Shown here: positions 1 through 5,946 of the stretch, one piece after another
How the letters are laid out: the number at the start of each line of letters is the position of its first letter
Position numbering within the stretch: position 1 is the stretch's first letter
DNA from: Anaerolinea sp.
Lineage (GTDB): Bacteria; Chloroflexota; Anaerolineae; JAAEKA01
DNA length: 9,635 nt
Assembly (NCBI GenBank): GCA_014879765.1
Contig: JACSRL010000459.1
Location: forward strand, 1 to 9,635
Direction of reading: 5' to 3'
Notes under the pieces: generated by a model
Seen by the model: the letters and a program-made list of their open reading frames with translations, nothing else
What the model was told of the DNA's origin: nothing
The model's database searches: none
Translations under genes and position numbers: made by a program

Positions 1-47
1 CCGGTCTCCGACCGAGCCAGTCCGACCACCGCCACACGGAGTCCCCC

Positions 48-722
48 ATGCACCCAGACATCTCCCACCTCCTGGACATTTCCGCCGCTCAGCACAGCCA
101 CCTCTGCCCGCGCCAGGTCTTGGGCGTGCGCATCGGACTGGCCGGCGTGGAGACGCTGCAAGCGGCCACAGCCGGCCGGCCGCTGCGGCTGCTGGTGATC
201 ATGGAAACCGACGGCTGTCTGGTGGATGGCGTGACCGCGGCCACCGGCTGCGCGGTGGGCAAGCGTTCGCTGCGGGTGGAGGACTACGGCAAGATCGCGG
301 CCACCTTCGTCGACATGGAAAGCGAGCAGGCGGTGCGGGTGACGCCGCGGCTGGACGTGCGCCAGCGCGCCTTCGCCTATGCGCCGGGGGAGCGACGCCA
401 CTACTTCGCCCAGTTGACCGGCTATCAGGTCATGCCCGACCAGGAGCTGCTGAGCATCCAGCCGGTGCGGTTGGTGCGTTCCGTGGCGGAGATCATGAGC
501 CGGGCCGGGGTGCGGGTCAACTGCGCCTGCTGCGGCGAGGAGATCATCAACGAGCGCGAGGTGGCGCAGGAGGGACGGACGCTCTGCCAGCCCTGCGCCT
601 GGGGCGGCTACTACACCCCCACCCAGGGCGTCAACGCGCCCGTGGCCCGCATCGCCATGCCGTCGCGCCGCCCCGTTCCCGTCGCGGGGAACGGCGCGGC
701 GCAGCGGGCGATGCAGCGCTGA
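48..722 (+). CDS. FmdE-family protein with C-terminal zinc ribbon
   Basis: A 224-residue soluble protein with no signal peptide or membrane segment. The N-terminus carries H16-S-H18-L-C20-P followed by LGVRIG, the usual start of the FmdE domain (named after formylmethanofuran dehydrogenase subunit E). A second conserved stretch, METDGC...TGCAVGK, holds C57 and C68. The C-terminus has a treble-clef/zinc-ribbon pattern, C159-x2-C162 and C180-x2-C183. FmdE proteins outside methanogens are widespread and are thought to bind metal; some occur near molybdenum or molybdate genes, but none is visible here, so the substrate or partner is unknown. The ATG is supported by GGAG about 7 nt upstream (CGGAGTCCCCC ATG). 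The tail after residue 190 is Arg/Ala/Pro-rich and probably disordered. Family assignment is firm; function is not. Confidence 0.85.
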   Translation: MHPDISHLLDISAAQHSHLCPRQVLGVRIGLAGVETLQAATAGRPLRLLVIMETDGCLVDGVTAATGCAVGKRSLRVEDYGKIAATFVDMESEQAVRVTPRLDVRQRAFAYAPGERRHYFAQLTGYQVMPDQELLSIQPVRLVRSVAEIMSRAGVRVNCACCGEEIINEREVAQEGRTLCQPCAWGGYYTPTQGVNAPVARIAMPSRRPVPVAGNGAAQRAMQR

Positions 723-783
723 GCGCGGGCGCGCGCCTGGCCAGCCCAGGGATGCTATCGAACGTCCGCGCAGGCGCGAGACT

Positions 784-1080
784 TCAGCCAGTCGGCGCGA
801 GGGGTGGACCCTCGAGCACGCGCGGCCGGTACTCGACGAGCTGGATACGGCCATCGAAGGTGCAGTGGTCGATCATGTCGAGCGCGACGTCAGGATAGCC
901 GTCGTAGATGCGTTCCGCGCCGGTGGCACCGGTGATCACAGGAAACATCACGACCCGGAAGCGATCGACGATCCCGGCCCGCAGCAGCGAGCGTGCCAGG
1001 CTGACGCTGCTGAGCGTGCTGAGGATGCCGGAGCCCTCCTCTTTCATCACCCGGCCCGAGCACCAAGCCAATTTTGAACA
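784..1080 (-). pseudogene. 5'-truncated dihydrofolate reductase-family (RibD C-terminal-like) remnant
   Basis: The reading frame encodes about 85 residues matching the C-terminal half of RibD_C/DHFR-fold proteins: GSGILSTLSSVSLARSLLRAGIVDRFRV, then VMFPVITG, then the final strand IQLVEYRP. Intact members are about 180-200 residues, so the N-terminal half, with the start of the nucleotide-binding fold, is missing. No frame upstream restores it. Homology appears to begin near position 1060, just inside the segment that follows the methyltransferase gene. A start at ATG 1047 (AAAGAGGAGGGC follows) could still give a short peptide, but it has no obvious ribosome binding site. I infer a decayed fragment left by an insertion or rearrangement at about 1080. 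An intact short gene of unknown function is less likely. Confidence 0.65.
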
Positions 1081-1082
1081 GT

Positions 1083-1235
1083 TACCAAGCATCTAACCCG
1101 TTCAACGACGAACACCGTCCCTGCTGACAGACTCGTGCCGCGGCTTGAGCCGTCGCTACGCGGCCGCGGGAGCAGTTGGCTGGAACGGCTGGATCATCAG
1201 CAACTTGTCGCTCTCTGACTGCTGGGCCCGGTTTA
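1083..1235 (-). other. attC-like imperfect palindrome downstream of the methyltransferase gene
   Basis: The segment between the methyltransferase stop and the DHFR remnant ends, on the - strand, with TTGAACGGGTTAGATGC. This resembles the L'/R' end of integron attC sites, whose R' consensus is GTTRRRY (here GTTAGAT). At the other end, overlapping the stop codon, is GGCTAACC, able to pair with GGTTAG. Internal pairing is present but imperfect: CCCAGCAGTCAGA against TCTGTCAGCAGGG (10 of 13 positions), AGCCGT against ACGGCT, and CCGCGGC against GCCGCGG. The position, 3' of a gene and same sense, is right for a cassette recombination site. Against it, the L box on the left is not clear, the arms are asymmetric by about 15 nt, and no integrase or other convincing attC is in the window. 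It could instead be a structured terminator region. Confidence 0.3.
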
Positions 1236-2216
1236 GCCATCGTATGGCTCCTTTGGCTTCTCAAATAACATGGGTTGATATTCGGCGGGTTCTTGGGTGT
1301 ATCGAACTCCGCCTTCACGGTCAAGCCGCTGAAGAGCATCACGGTGGAACTCTGGGACAATCTCAAAACCGATGAAGTGCCTCTTGAGGTGTTTTGCTGC
1401 AACCGCAGTCGTTCCGCTACCCATAAAGGGGTCAAGCACAGTCTGGCCCTCTCTCGTGGTCAGCTTGATCAAGAACTCGATCAAGCTCAAGGGCTTCTGG
1501 GCTTCGTGAGTACGCCGTTCGTCCCTCTGAAAACCAAACTCCAATACGTTAGTTGGATTGGATCCTCTTATCTGGCACGCGTCGATGTTAGTCGCCCCTA
1601 TGCCATGTTCAAGAACGTTGTCGGCGATAGTGCCGCCGATCCTATAGGGTTTCATGAACCAGGCTATTGGCTCATAGACGGGAGCGAGATTGCCAAGCCG
1701 CCATCCACGCCACTCGTCCGCCGCGTCCTTGAGGCCCCGACGGTCGAACACGATGCTAAGCCGCTGTGCCCTGTCAAAAGCAGAATCCTTCTTCCAGGCA
1801 AGAATGTCTCGTAGCAAGAATCCTGTCTCCTCGAAGGCGTTCACGACACGGTGTATGGTCCGTCGCGCCCCGAACACGAAGAGGGACGCACCATTTTTCA
1901 TCTTTGGCAGAACCAAGTCGGCCCACGAATGGCACCACTCCTGGTACTCGTTGCCGATATTTCTGTCCGCCTGCGACCATCCGTTGATGGGCTTTCCCCT
2001 ACGCTTGAAAGCCGATTTCCCCACTTGAGCCGGGGACTGGCCAAGCAGGGCCGAGTTAGTATTGCTGTGAAGGACATCCCAGTCATCAAGGCTTATCCCA
2101 TAAGGAATGTCCGAAAGGAATAGCTCTATGCTGCCGTCCTCCAGCAGAGGCAAGTGGTCTCTGCAGTCGGCCAAAGTAATCGTATCCAGGTAGGCACTGT
2201 TCATCGGAATGGTCAC
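1233..2216 (-). CDS. HindIII-type DNA adenine-N6 methyltransferase (class beta)
   Basis: This 327-residue protein is the modification partner of the adjacent HindIII-like nuclease. It is predicted to transfer a methyl group from S-adenosylmethionine to adenine in AAGCTT, protecting host DNA. Motif IV (catalytic) is at residues 35-40 as SDIPYG, a variant of the usual (D/N/S)PP(Y/F). The AdoMet-binding motif I follows near the C-terminus as LDPFMGSGTT (261-270). Catalytic motif before FxGxG is the class beta order. GARRTIHR and LGNLAPVYEPIAWF are further conserved blocks. The start is GTG at 2216-2214, whose GTGA overlaps the TGA stop of the upstream nuclease gene by 4 nt, implying translational coupling; the next in-frame ATG is residue 5. 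The stop is TAA. Specificity is inferred from the partner and from resemblance to M.HindIII as I remember it. Confidence 0.88.
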   Translation of the reverse strand: MTIPMNSAYLDTITLADCRDHLPLLEDGSIELFLSDIPYGISLDDWDVLHSNTNSALLGQSPAQVGKSAFKRRGKPINGWSQADRNIGNEYQEWCHSWADLVLPKMKNGASLFVFGARRTIHRVVNAFEETGFLLRDILAWKKDSAFDRAQRLSIVFDRRGLKDAADEWRGWRLGNLAPVYEPIAWFMKPYRIGGTIADNVLEHGIGATNIDACQIRGSNPTNVLEFGFQRDERRTHEAQKPLSLIEFLIKLTTREGQTVLDPFMGSGTTAVAAKHLKRHFIGFEIVPEFHRDALQRLDREGGVRYTQEPAEYQPMLFEKPKEPYDG

Positions 2217-3127
2217 AACTCCAAGAGGCCGTTATCGGAAACCGATTGCACGGCCCGGATTCGGTTCTCAATCTTACGCCACATAATGACTTCTCGGATG
2301 GCCTCCTCGCGCGACAATCGCATAATCCGTTCCCGCTCTGTCGCTAGAAACTGCAAGGCCTCCTCACGAGCGACTTGTATCGACTCAATCGAGGCAATCT
2401 TCTCCTCTTTCCACATGGGAGCGATGCTCTCATCTGAGTCGAGAAGCACTCTGTTGATGGTCTGCCAGTATGCCGAAGCTACCTTCGTTGGATTCATTGC
2501 CTCGACAGCCCTGAAGACCTCATGCATAAGTCGGACGGCGCGCGATGAACCGGCGTGCTGCGCGTATCGGACAAAGACCGCTAAATGTGTATAGGTGAGG
2601 ATACAGACGGAGCGCGCTGCCGCTTGCTGATATATCTGGCTTGTCCTGGCGGGAAGTTGATAAGCAGGGCAGACAATCATTGCGAATGGCTTACCATGCT
2701 TCCAGTTGTCCATTGCCTGGACTTTGAAATCCTTCTGGTTCTTCGCGGTCCGGCTCATGCGGAATGCCTTGGCATCAGCCACGAAAGCGAAATCGGGGCC
2801 TACGCACTCCACATCAGCAACATCCGCCCGCTCCCTCAAGACCAAGCTTGTGAACCCCATGGCCGTGTAGGCCTCGTGGATCACCACATCGGTGTACTTC
2901 GAGTACAGCTTCTCTTCGCTGCTGTCGTGTTCAAATCTTTCAGGGATAGCGCCACACAACCGAAGATGTGCGATGAGCGAAGGCAGGCCGGTGGCTCGAA
3001 TCTCCTCACGGATCTCCTGCTCGACTCGCTCAGAATCGACACCGAAATTGCCGCTCAACCTGGTAATCTCTTCCATCCAGTATGAACGCTTTGCGATGTC
3101 CTGTTCCGTTATCACTTCAAGAACCAT
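2213..3127 (-). CDS. HindIII-family type II restriction endonuclease
   Basis: Predicted to cleave unmethylated AAGCTT. Numbered from the ATG at 3127 (304 residues; HindIII is about 300), the core is SSEEKLYSK at 69-77, then VADAKAFRMSRTAKN with D118-A-K120 as the D-x-K of a PD-(D/E)xK active site, then NQKDFKV at 130-136. The VADAK..R.SRTAKNQKDFKV block is almost identical to HindIII as I remember it, far more than fold-level similarity. The C-terminal third is helical, with LSREEAI resembling the HindIII tail. The frame is open back to a GTG at 3190 (325 residues), but that has no Shine-Dalgarno, while the ATG follows AGGAAAGCAGG at suitable distance and gives a family-like length. The 3' end overlaps the methyltransferase gene by GTGA. 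Codon and base composition are less GC-rich than the flanks. Confidence 0.9.
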   Translation of the reverse strand: MVLEVITEQDIAKRSYWMEEITRLSGNFGVDSERVEQEIREEIRATGLPSLIAHLRLCGAIPERFEHDSSEEKLYSKYTDVVIHEAYTAMGFTSLVLRERADVADVECVGPDFAFVADAKAFRMSRTAKNQKDFKVQAMDNWKHGKPFAMIVCPAYQLPARTSQIYQQAAARSVCILTYTHLAVFVRYAQHAGSSRAVRLMHEVFRAVEAMNPTKVASAYWQTINRVLLDSDESIAPMWKEEKIASIESIQVAREEALQFLATERERIMRLSREEAIREVIMWRKIENRIRAVQSVSDNGLLEL

Positions 3128-3249
3128 AACATGCCTGCTTTCCTGTGCCTCATCTATCTCGGCTAACGGAGCAAGGGATTCATGGGACACGACGGCGGCA
3201 AAGACACAACCAGGTTGGCCAAGCCAGTTGCCATGATGGATGTGCGATA

Positions 3250-3278
3250 ATTATGGCGCTGCTCGCAGCAAAGGCCAA
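3250..3278 (-). promoter_or_regulatory. Candidate sigma70-type promoter of the R-M operon
   Basis: On the - strand TTGGCC (3278-3273) is followed by a 17-nt spacer and CATAAT (3255-3250). This matches 4/6 and 5/6 of the TTGACA/TATAAT consensus. Transcription would start near 3243, leaving a leader of about 115 nt to the ATG at 3127. It lies immediately beyond the decayed HigA frame, so the promoter may have been formed by, or brought in with, the rearrangement that truncated that gene. Prediction from sequence only. Confidence 0.45.
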
Positions 3279-3282
3279 CCGG

Positions 3283-3478
3283 TCAGGTCAAGGCCAGTCG
3301 CAGGACGGTTACAGGCGAAATGCCACGCCGCCATTGACGATCTCATTGATCCGCTGGCAGGGATCGTGGATGGCGTGGGCAAGCTGGCGCTGTATGATGT
3401 CCATCGGCAGCAAGAACTCCTGCACAGGAGCATCTCGCCGGGCGATATGGGTTGGCGGTGGGTAGGAATGCGAACCAT
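3283..3478 (-). pseudogene. higA: Decayed HigA/VapI-type antitoxin (XRE HTH) with two frameshifts
   Basis: Read in three successive frames, this segment reconstructs the N-terminal two thirds of a HigA-family antitoxin. Frame one gives MVRIPTHRQPISPGEMLL from ATG 3478. A second frame gives QEFLLPMDIIQRQLAHAI and then RINEIVNG. The third gives RRGISPVTVLRLA. The canonical family pattern is HPGE.L.EEFL.P..I...LA.A......RINEIVNGRRGIT..TALRLA, so the match is clear. The first break looks like a TG insertion near 3421 (CTCCTG-TG-CAGGAG), the second like loss of one C near 3324 (AATGGC-GGCG). After RLA the similarity stops, so the C-terminus is missing too. No HigB-like toxin frame is adjacent: only 18 nt separate it from the VOC gene. 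No functional product is expected, although a sequencing-error origin for the frameshifts cannot be excluded. Confidence 0.72.
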
Positions 3479-3496
3479 ACAATTCTGGCCTGTCAC

Positions 3497-3868
3497 TCAC
3501 ACATGCTGATCCACCAGGATCGGATTGCCGTCGGGGTCTGTGACCATAAAGCTTGCTGGACCGGTCGTGGTCTCATCGGCCTGGCTGAGCAGTTCCACGC
3601 CCTCAGCTTTCAGGCGACGCTGAAGTTCACGGACATCGGTAAAGGTCGCCAGCTTCTGAGCATCCTGGTCCCAGCCTGGGTTGAAGGTCAGGATATTGCG
3701 CTCGAACATGTCCTGAAACAGACCGATGACATGGTCGCCGTTTTTCAGTATAAGCCAGTTCTGGTCAGGGTCTCCCCCAAAGGGCTGGAAGCCGAGCAAT
3801 TCGTAGAAGGCCTTGGACGCCTGGAGATCCTTGACGGCAAGGCTGATCGAAAACGCGCCGAGTTGCAT
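3497..3868 (-). CDS. VOC-superfamily (glyoxalase-fold) protein
   Basis: A 123-residue cytosolic protein covering one complete VOC module with two beta-alpha-beta-beta-beta halves. Recognisable pieces are [22 protein letters not shown] at the N-terminus and [15 protein letters not shown] at the C-terminus. The first metal ligand usual in glyoxalase I (His in H-x-x-L-x-V-x-D) is replaced by Ser here, as in a common uncharacterised VOC subgroup, so enzyme activity cannot be assigned. AAGGAG lies 6 nt before the ATG (TAAGGAGTACACC ATG), fixing the start. The gene stands alone between two 100-nt scale gaps, with the YhcH-like gene upstream and the HigA remnant 18 nt downstream. It contains an AAGCTT site at 3549-3554. 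It may act on a small molecule (dioxygenase, isomerase or resistance protein); I infer nothing more specific. Confidence 0.85.
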   Translation of the reverse strand: MQLGAFSISLAVKDLQASKAFYELLGFQPFGGDPDQNWLILKNGDHVIGLFQDMFERNILTFNPGWDQDAQKLATFTDVRELQRRLKAEGVELLSQADETTTGPASFMVTDPDGNPILVDQHV

Positions 3869-3987
3869 GGTGTACTCCTTACGATTGTCTCCACGGGGTC
3901 ACTCGCACCCTTGTGGCAGCAGGGCGACGGATTCGCGTCGGGATAACAGCCGCTTCAATGCTCCGCCTCGCATCACCGCTACCCGTG

Positions 3988-4437
3988 CTAACTTGTCGAA
4001 ATCTTCACCACCAGCTTCTTGACGGCCAGGCGCGGGCCGGCCGTCAGGCCGGGCATGTGGGCGTCTTCTGGCATGAAGATGGCAAAATAGCCCGCCTGCA
4101 GCCGGAAGAAGTCGCCTGCACCGGAGAGCGGCAGCCAGTCCTTCGCGGCATCATAGTCCCCTGGCGTCAGATTGCCGATATGGGCATAGCCGAACTGCTC
4201 CACCCCACGGATGACAACTTGCAAATCGATGTAGCGCCGATGCGCCTCCCATGCGCCTTCTTCCTGCGGCTTGGTGTCATACTCCTGCACCAGGGCGTAG
4301 ATCTCCTCGCCGTCGATGACATACTTGCCGGCGCTCAGGGCGGAGAGGTCGGTCTGGTGGATGTAATCAAAGGCGCTGCTCAGCTTGGGGTTCAGGGCGC
4401 CATACAGATGGCTGTTGGTCATGATATCGGTAATCAT
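3988..4437 (-). CDS. YhcH/YjgK/YiaL (EbgC, DUF386) family protein
   Basis: A 149-residue protein of the cupin-like YhcH/EbgC family. Diagnostic segments are the central EAHRRYIDLQVVIRG and the C-terminal FRLQAGYFAIFMPEDAHMPGL with its conserved Glu/Asp/His set, followed by AVKKLVVKI. Characterised members include the sialic-acid anomerase NanQ and the beta-subunit of evolved beta-galactosidase, so a role in sugar anomer conversion or sugar catabolism is reasonable, but no sugar gene is next to it. An in-frame GTG at 4455 would add six residues; however, that stretch itself contains the Shine-Dalgarno (AAAGGAAG) for the ATG at 4437, so I take the ATG. It is complete, with no sign of decay. Confidence 0.85.
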   Translation of the reverse strand: MITDIMTNSHLYGALNPKLSSAFDYIHQTDLSALSAGKYVIDGEEIYALVQEYDTKPQEEGAWEAHRRYIDLQVVIRGVEQFGYAHIGNLTPGDYDAAKDWLPLSGAGDFFRLQAGYFAIFMPEDAHMPGLTAGPRLAVKKLVVKISTS

Positions 4438-4611
4438 GGCGCTTCTTCCTTTCACTTGACCGTAAAAAAGACGAGGTGACCTGGGGACCTGGCTGCTCTC
4501 GCCATGGGAACTGACCGCAACGCAGGCGAGATGGTGGGGATGTCAAACGGAGCCTCCTGTTCGGCGATCTCTTCGTATGACGCCTTTGCCGCCGCTGCCA
4601 GGCCACCGCGG

Positions 4612-5061
4612 CTAGATCGTCACAGCGCCCTCTGCCTCCAGCTGATCGAACCAGGCGATCAGAATGCGGAAGATGTCGGACTCGGTGATGATGCCTTGCA
4701 GCTTTCCTTCGGTGTCCACCACCGGCAGCCCGCCGATCTTGTGATTGTCCATCATGCGCGCGGCGTCCCGGATGTTGGCCGTGGGCAGGATGGTGAAGGG
4801 CCGGGGGGTCATCATGTCACCCATGGTCAACTTGCCCAGCAGATAGTGCAGCTCCCACACGCTCAATGAGGTGGCGTCGGAAGGAGATGCCTCGCGAATG
4901 TCGCTGCGGGTGACGATCCCCACCACCGTGTCGCCATCCATCACCGGCAGGCGGCGGATCTTGTGGCTGCGCATCAGCTTGTGGGCATCAGGCAACGCGG
5001 TGTGAACGTCCACAGTGATGACTCTGGCGGTCATCCAATCCTTGACGAGCAGGTCCTTCAT
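4612..5061 (-). CDS. Tandem CBS-domain protein
   Basis: 149 residues made of little more than two CBS motifs. The first (about residues 5-60) runs VKDWMTARVITVDVHTALPDAHKLM then IRRLPVMDGDTVVGIVTRSDI. The second (about 80-140) has DMMTPRPFTILPTANIRDAARMM, IGGLPVVDTEGKLQGIITESDI. CBS pairs bind adenosyl ligands such as AMP, ATP or SAM and act as energy or ionic-strength sensors. As a stand-alone protein it probably regulates a partner encoded elsewhere. AAGGAG sits 7 nt before the ATG (CCAAGGAGATGCACC ATG). Upstream is a strong promoter, 43 nt from the start codon. The 174-nt gap to the next gene downstream suggests it may be transcribed on its own. Confidence 0.92.
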   Translation of the reverse strand: MKDLLVKDWMTARVITVDVHTALPDAHKLMRSHKIRRLPVMDGDTVVGIVTRSDIREASPSDATSLSVWELHYLLGKLTMGDMMTPRPFTILPTANIRDAARMMDNHKIGGLPVVDTEGKLQGIITESDIFRILIAWFDQLEAEGAVTI

Positions 5062-5103
5062 GGTGCATCTCCTTGGCTCTGATTTGGAGGATTTTGTGCT
5101 CAG

Positions 5104-5132
5104 AGCATACCATGAGAGCTGACTGCTGTCAA
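5104..5132 (-). promoter_or_regulatory. Promoter of the CBS-domain gene
   Basis: On the - strand a perfect -35 TTGACA (5132-5127), an exact 17-nt spacer, and -10 TATGCT (5109-5104, 4/6). Transcription would start near 5097, giving a leader of about 35 nt with the AAGGAG site. This is the cleanest promoter on the - strand of the window. Confidence 0.65.
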
Positions 5133-5195
5133 TTGGACATTTCGGCGTGTCGTTGCCAGGTCTCTGCGTGACGAGCCGGGCCAGATTATCCCTGC

Positions 5196-5223
5196 TTGAC
5201 TCCCAGGCAGATCACGGTACAAT
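5196..5223 (+). promoter_or_regulatory. Promoter reading into the repeat island
   Basis: TTGACT (5196-5201), 16-nt spacer, TACAAT (5218-5223): 5/6 and 5/6 to consensus. The first + strand gene downstream starts at 5592, so a transcript from here would have a leader of about 360 nt that runs through all the palindromic repeats. Either the lipoprotein gene has a long structured leader or a short RNA is made and ends in the hairpins. Confidence 0.5.
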
Positions 5224-5263
5224 CGCGTGCAACAAGCATCCACAAGTTAGCTGCCCCGCAGCG

Positions 5264-5321
5264 CCCCGGTGGATAAAAACAGCGGGCTCGGTCAAGAGAC
5301 CGGCCCGAGCAGCTATTTTCT
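5264..5321 (+). repeat. Palindromic repeat, copy A
   Basis: First of two direct copies. It begins CCCCGGTGGATAAAAACAGC, continues GGGCTCGGTC, and ends GACCGGCCCGAGCAGC then TATTTTCT. The ends pair: GCTCGG with CCGAGC, AGC with GCT, and the flanking A-run with TATTTT. The unit folds into a hairpin followed by a T-rich tract, so it could act as a weak terminator. The right end GACCGGCYYGAGCAGYTA is shared with the larger elements at 5424 and 5947. Confidence 0.75.
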
Positions 5322-5342
5322 AAACAGGGGCCGCGTCCGGGC

Positions 5343-5420
5343 CCCCGGTGGAAAAAACAGCGGGCTCGGTCGGCCCCGTCCGGGGTGCTACGCAAAGACC
5401 GGCCCGAGCAGCTATTTTCT
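5343..5420 (+). repeat. Palindromic repeat, copy B
   Basis: Second direct copy: CCCCGGTGGAAAAAACAGC, GGGCTCGGTC on the left and GACCGGCCCGAGCAGC, TATTTTCT on the right. It differs from copy A mainly by a longer loop of about 25 nt, which itself contains a small palindrome (CCCCGTCCGGGG). The two copies are about 20 nt apart. Nearly all the difference between them is in the loop, which argues that the paired ends are what is conserved. Confidence 0.75.
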
Positions 5421-5423
5421 TTG

Positions 5424-5546
5424 CAACTGCTCAGCCAGTCGTACAGAAACCGGGTTTTTCTCGTGCGGGCATGGTTTTCGCCTGCGCAACGGCCTTTCAT
5501 GGCGCCATGACCTTGGTCTGCAAGACAAAAATCCGGTTTCTAATGC
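5424..5546 (+). mobile_element. MITE-like palindromic element, left copy
   Basis: A 123-bp non-coding element. An outer end AACTGCTCAG is echoed as CTGAGCAGTT just past its right side. The inner terminal repeats are AGAAACCGGGTTTTT at 5445-5459 and AAAAATCCGGTTTCT at 5527-5541. Near the middle is the 14-bp perfect palindrome TCATGGCGCCATGA. The reverse complement of the same element, equal in length and about 91% identical, lies at 5947-6069. It has no coding capacity, so any movement would need a transposase supplied from elsewhere. Non-autonomous MITE or REP-like repeat is the best description. Confidence 0.7.
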
Positions 5547-5591
5547 CGAGCCTGAGCAGTTACTTTTCTTTTTTCTGAATGGAGTACCCTT

Positions 5592-5945
5592 ATGAAAAGA
5601 TCAGCGTTCGCGGCGATGGTCATGGTCCTCTTCCTGTTGGCAGCCTGCACGGCGCCGTTGGTTGTCACACGACAGCCAACGGCGGTTCCTGTGACCGCTC
5701 CGACCAATGAACAGGATTGCCTGCAACAAGGCGGTGCGTGGGGGCCGCAGGGCATGGCGCAAACGGACATGTGCGACCTGCCGGCGACCGATGCTGGCCA
5801 GCCATGCACCGACTCGAGCCAATGTCAAGGCCTCTGCCTGGCGAGCAACACGCCAGGGACGGGCGTCTGCAGCCCGCGCACCATCAACTTCGGCTGCCAT
5901 GACATCATGCGGGAGGGCGTCCAGATGGGGATTTGCATCGACTAG
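5592..5945 (+). CDS. Small cysteine-rich lipoprotein
   Basis: 117 residues with a type II signal peptide: basic start MKR, hydrophobic stretch 7-16, and lipobox L16-A-A-C19. C19 is the predicted lipidated residue. A Thr/Pro/Val-rich linker (20-38) follows. The rest holds eight further cysteines (43, 61, 72, 78, 82, 93, 102, 115), an even number compatible with four disulfides, including GQPCTDSSQCQGLCLA. I recognise no named family; the role could be binding or structural on the outside of the membrane. GGAG 8 nt before the ATG (ATGGAGTACCCTT ATG) supports the start. The gene is exactly bracketed by inverted copies of a MITE-like element, with the stop codon only a few bases from the right copy, so it may have travelled or may invert with them. 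Confidence 0.8.
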   Translation: MKRSAFAAMVMVLFLLAACTAPLVVTRQPTAVPVTAPTNEQDCLQQGGAWGPQGMAQTDMCDLPATDAGQPCTDSSQCQGLCLASNTPGTGVCSPRTINFGCHDIMREGVQMGICID

Positions 5946-5946
5946 T

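Noticed and set aside
3128..3190. GTG-start extension of the restriction endonuclease (21 extra residues)
   Set aside because: No Shine-Dalgarno before the GTG, and the family length and AGGAAAGCAGG site both favour the ATG at 3127; it remains possible.
4438..4611. Promoter for the YhcH-like gene from TTGACA at 4546-4541
   Set aside because: No acceptable -10 hexamer 16-18 nt downstream on the - strand.
5264..5420. CRISPR-like array from the two direct repeats
   Set aside because: Only two units, with variable loops inside the repeat rather than regular spacers, and no cas gene in the window.
5186..5595. Open frames on both strands across the repeat island (e.g. 104 aa on -, 108 aa on +)
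   Set aside because: They translate the palindromic repeats themselves, have low-complexity repeated peptides, and no ribosome binding site; the region is better read as repeats.
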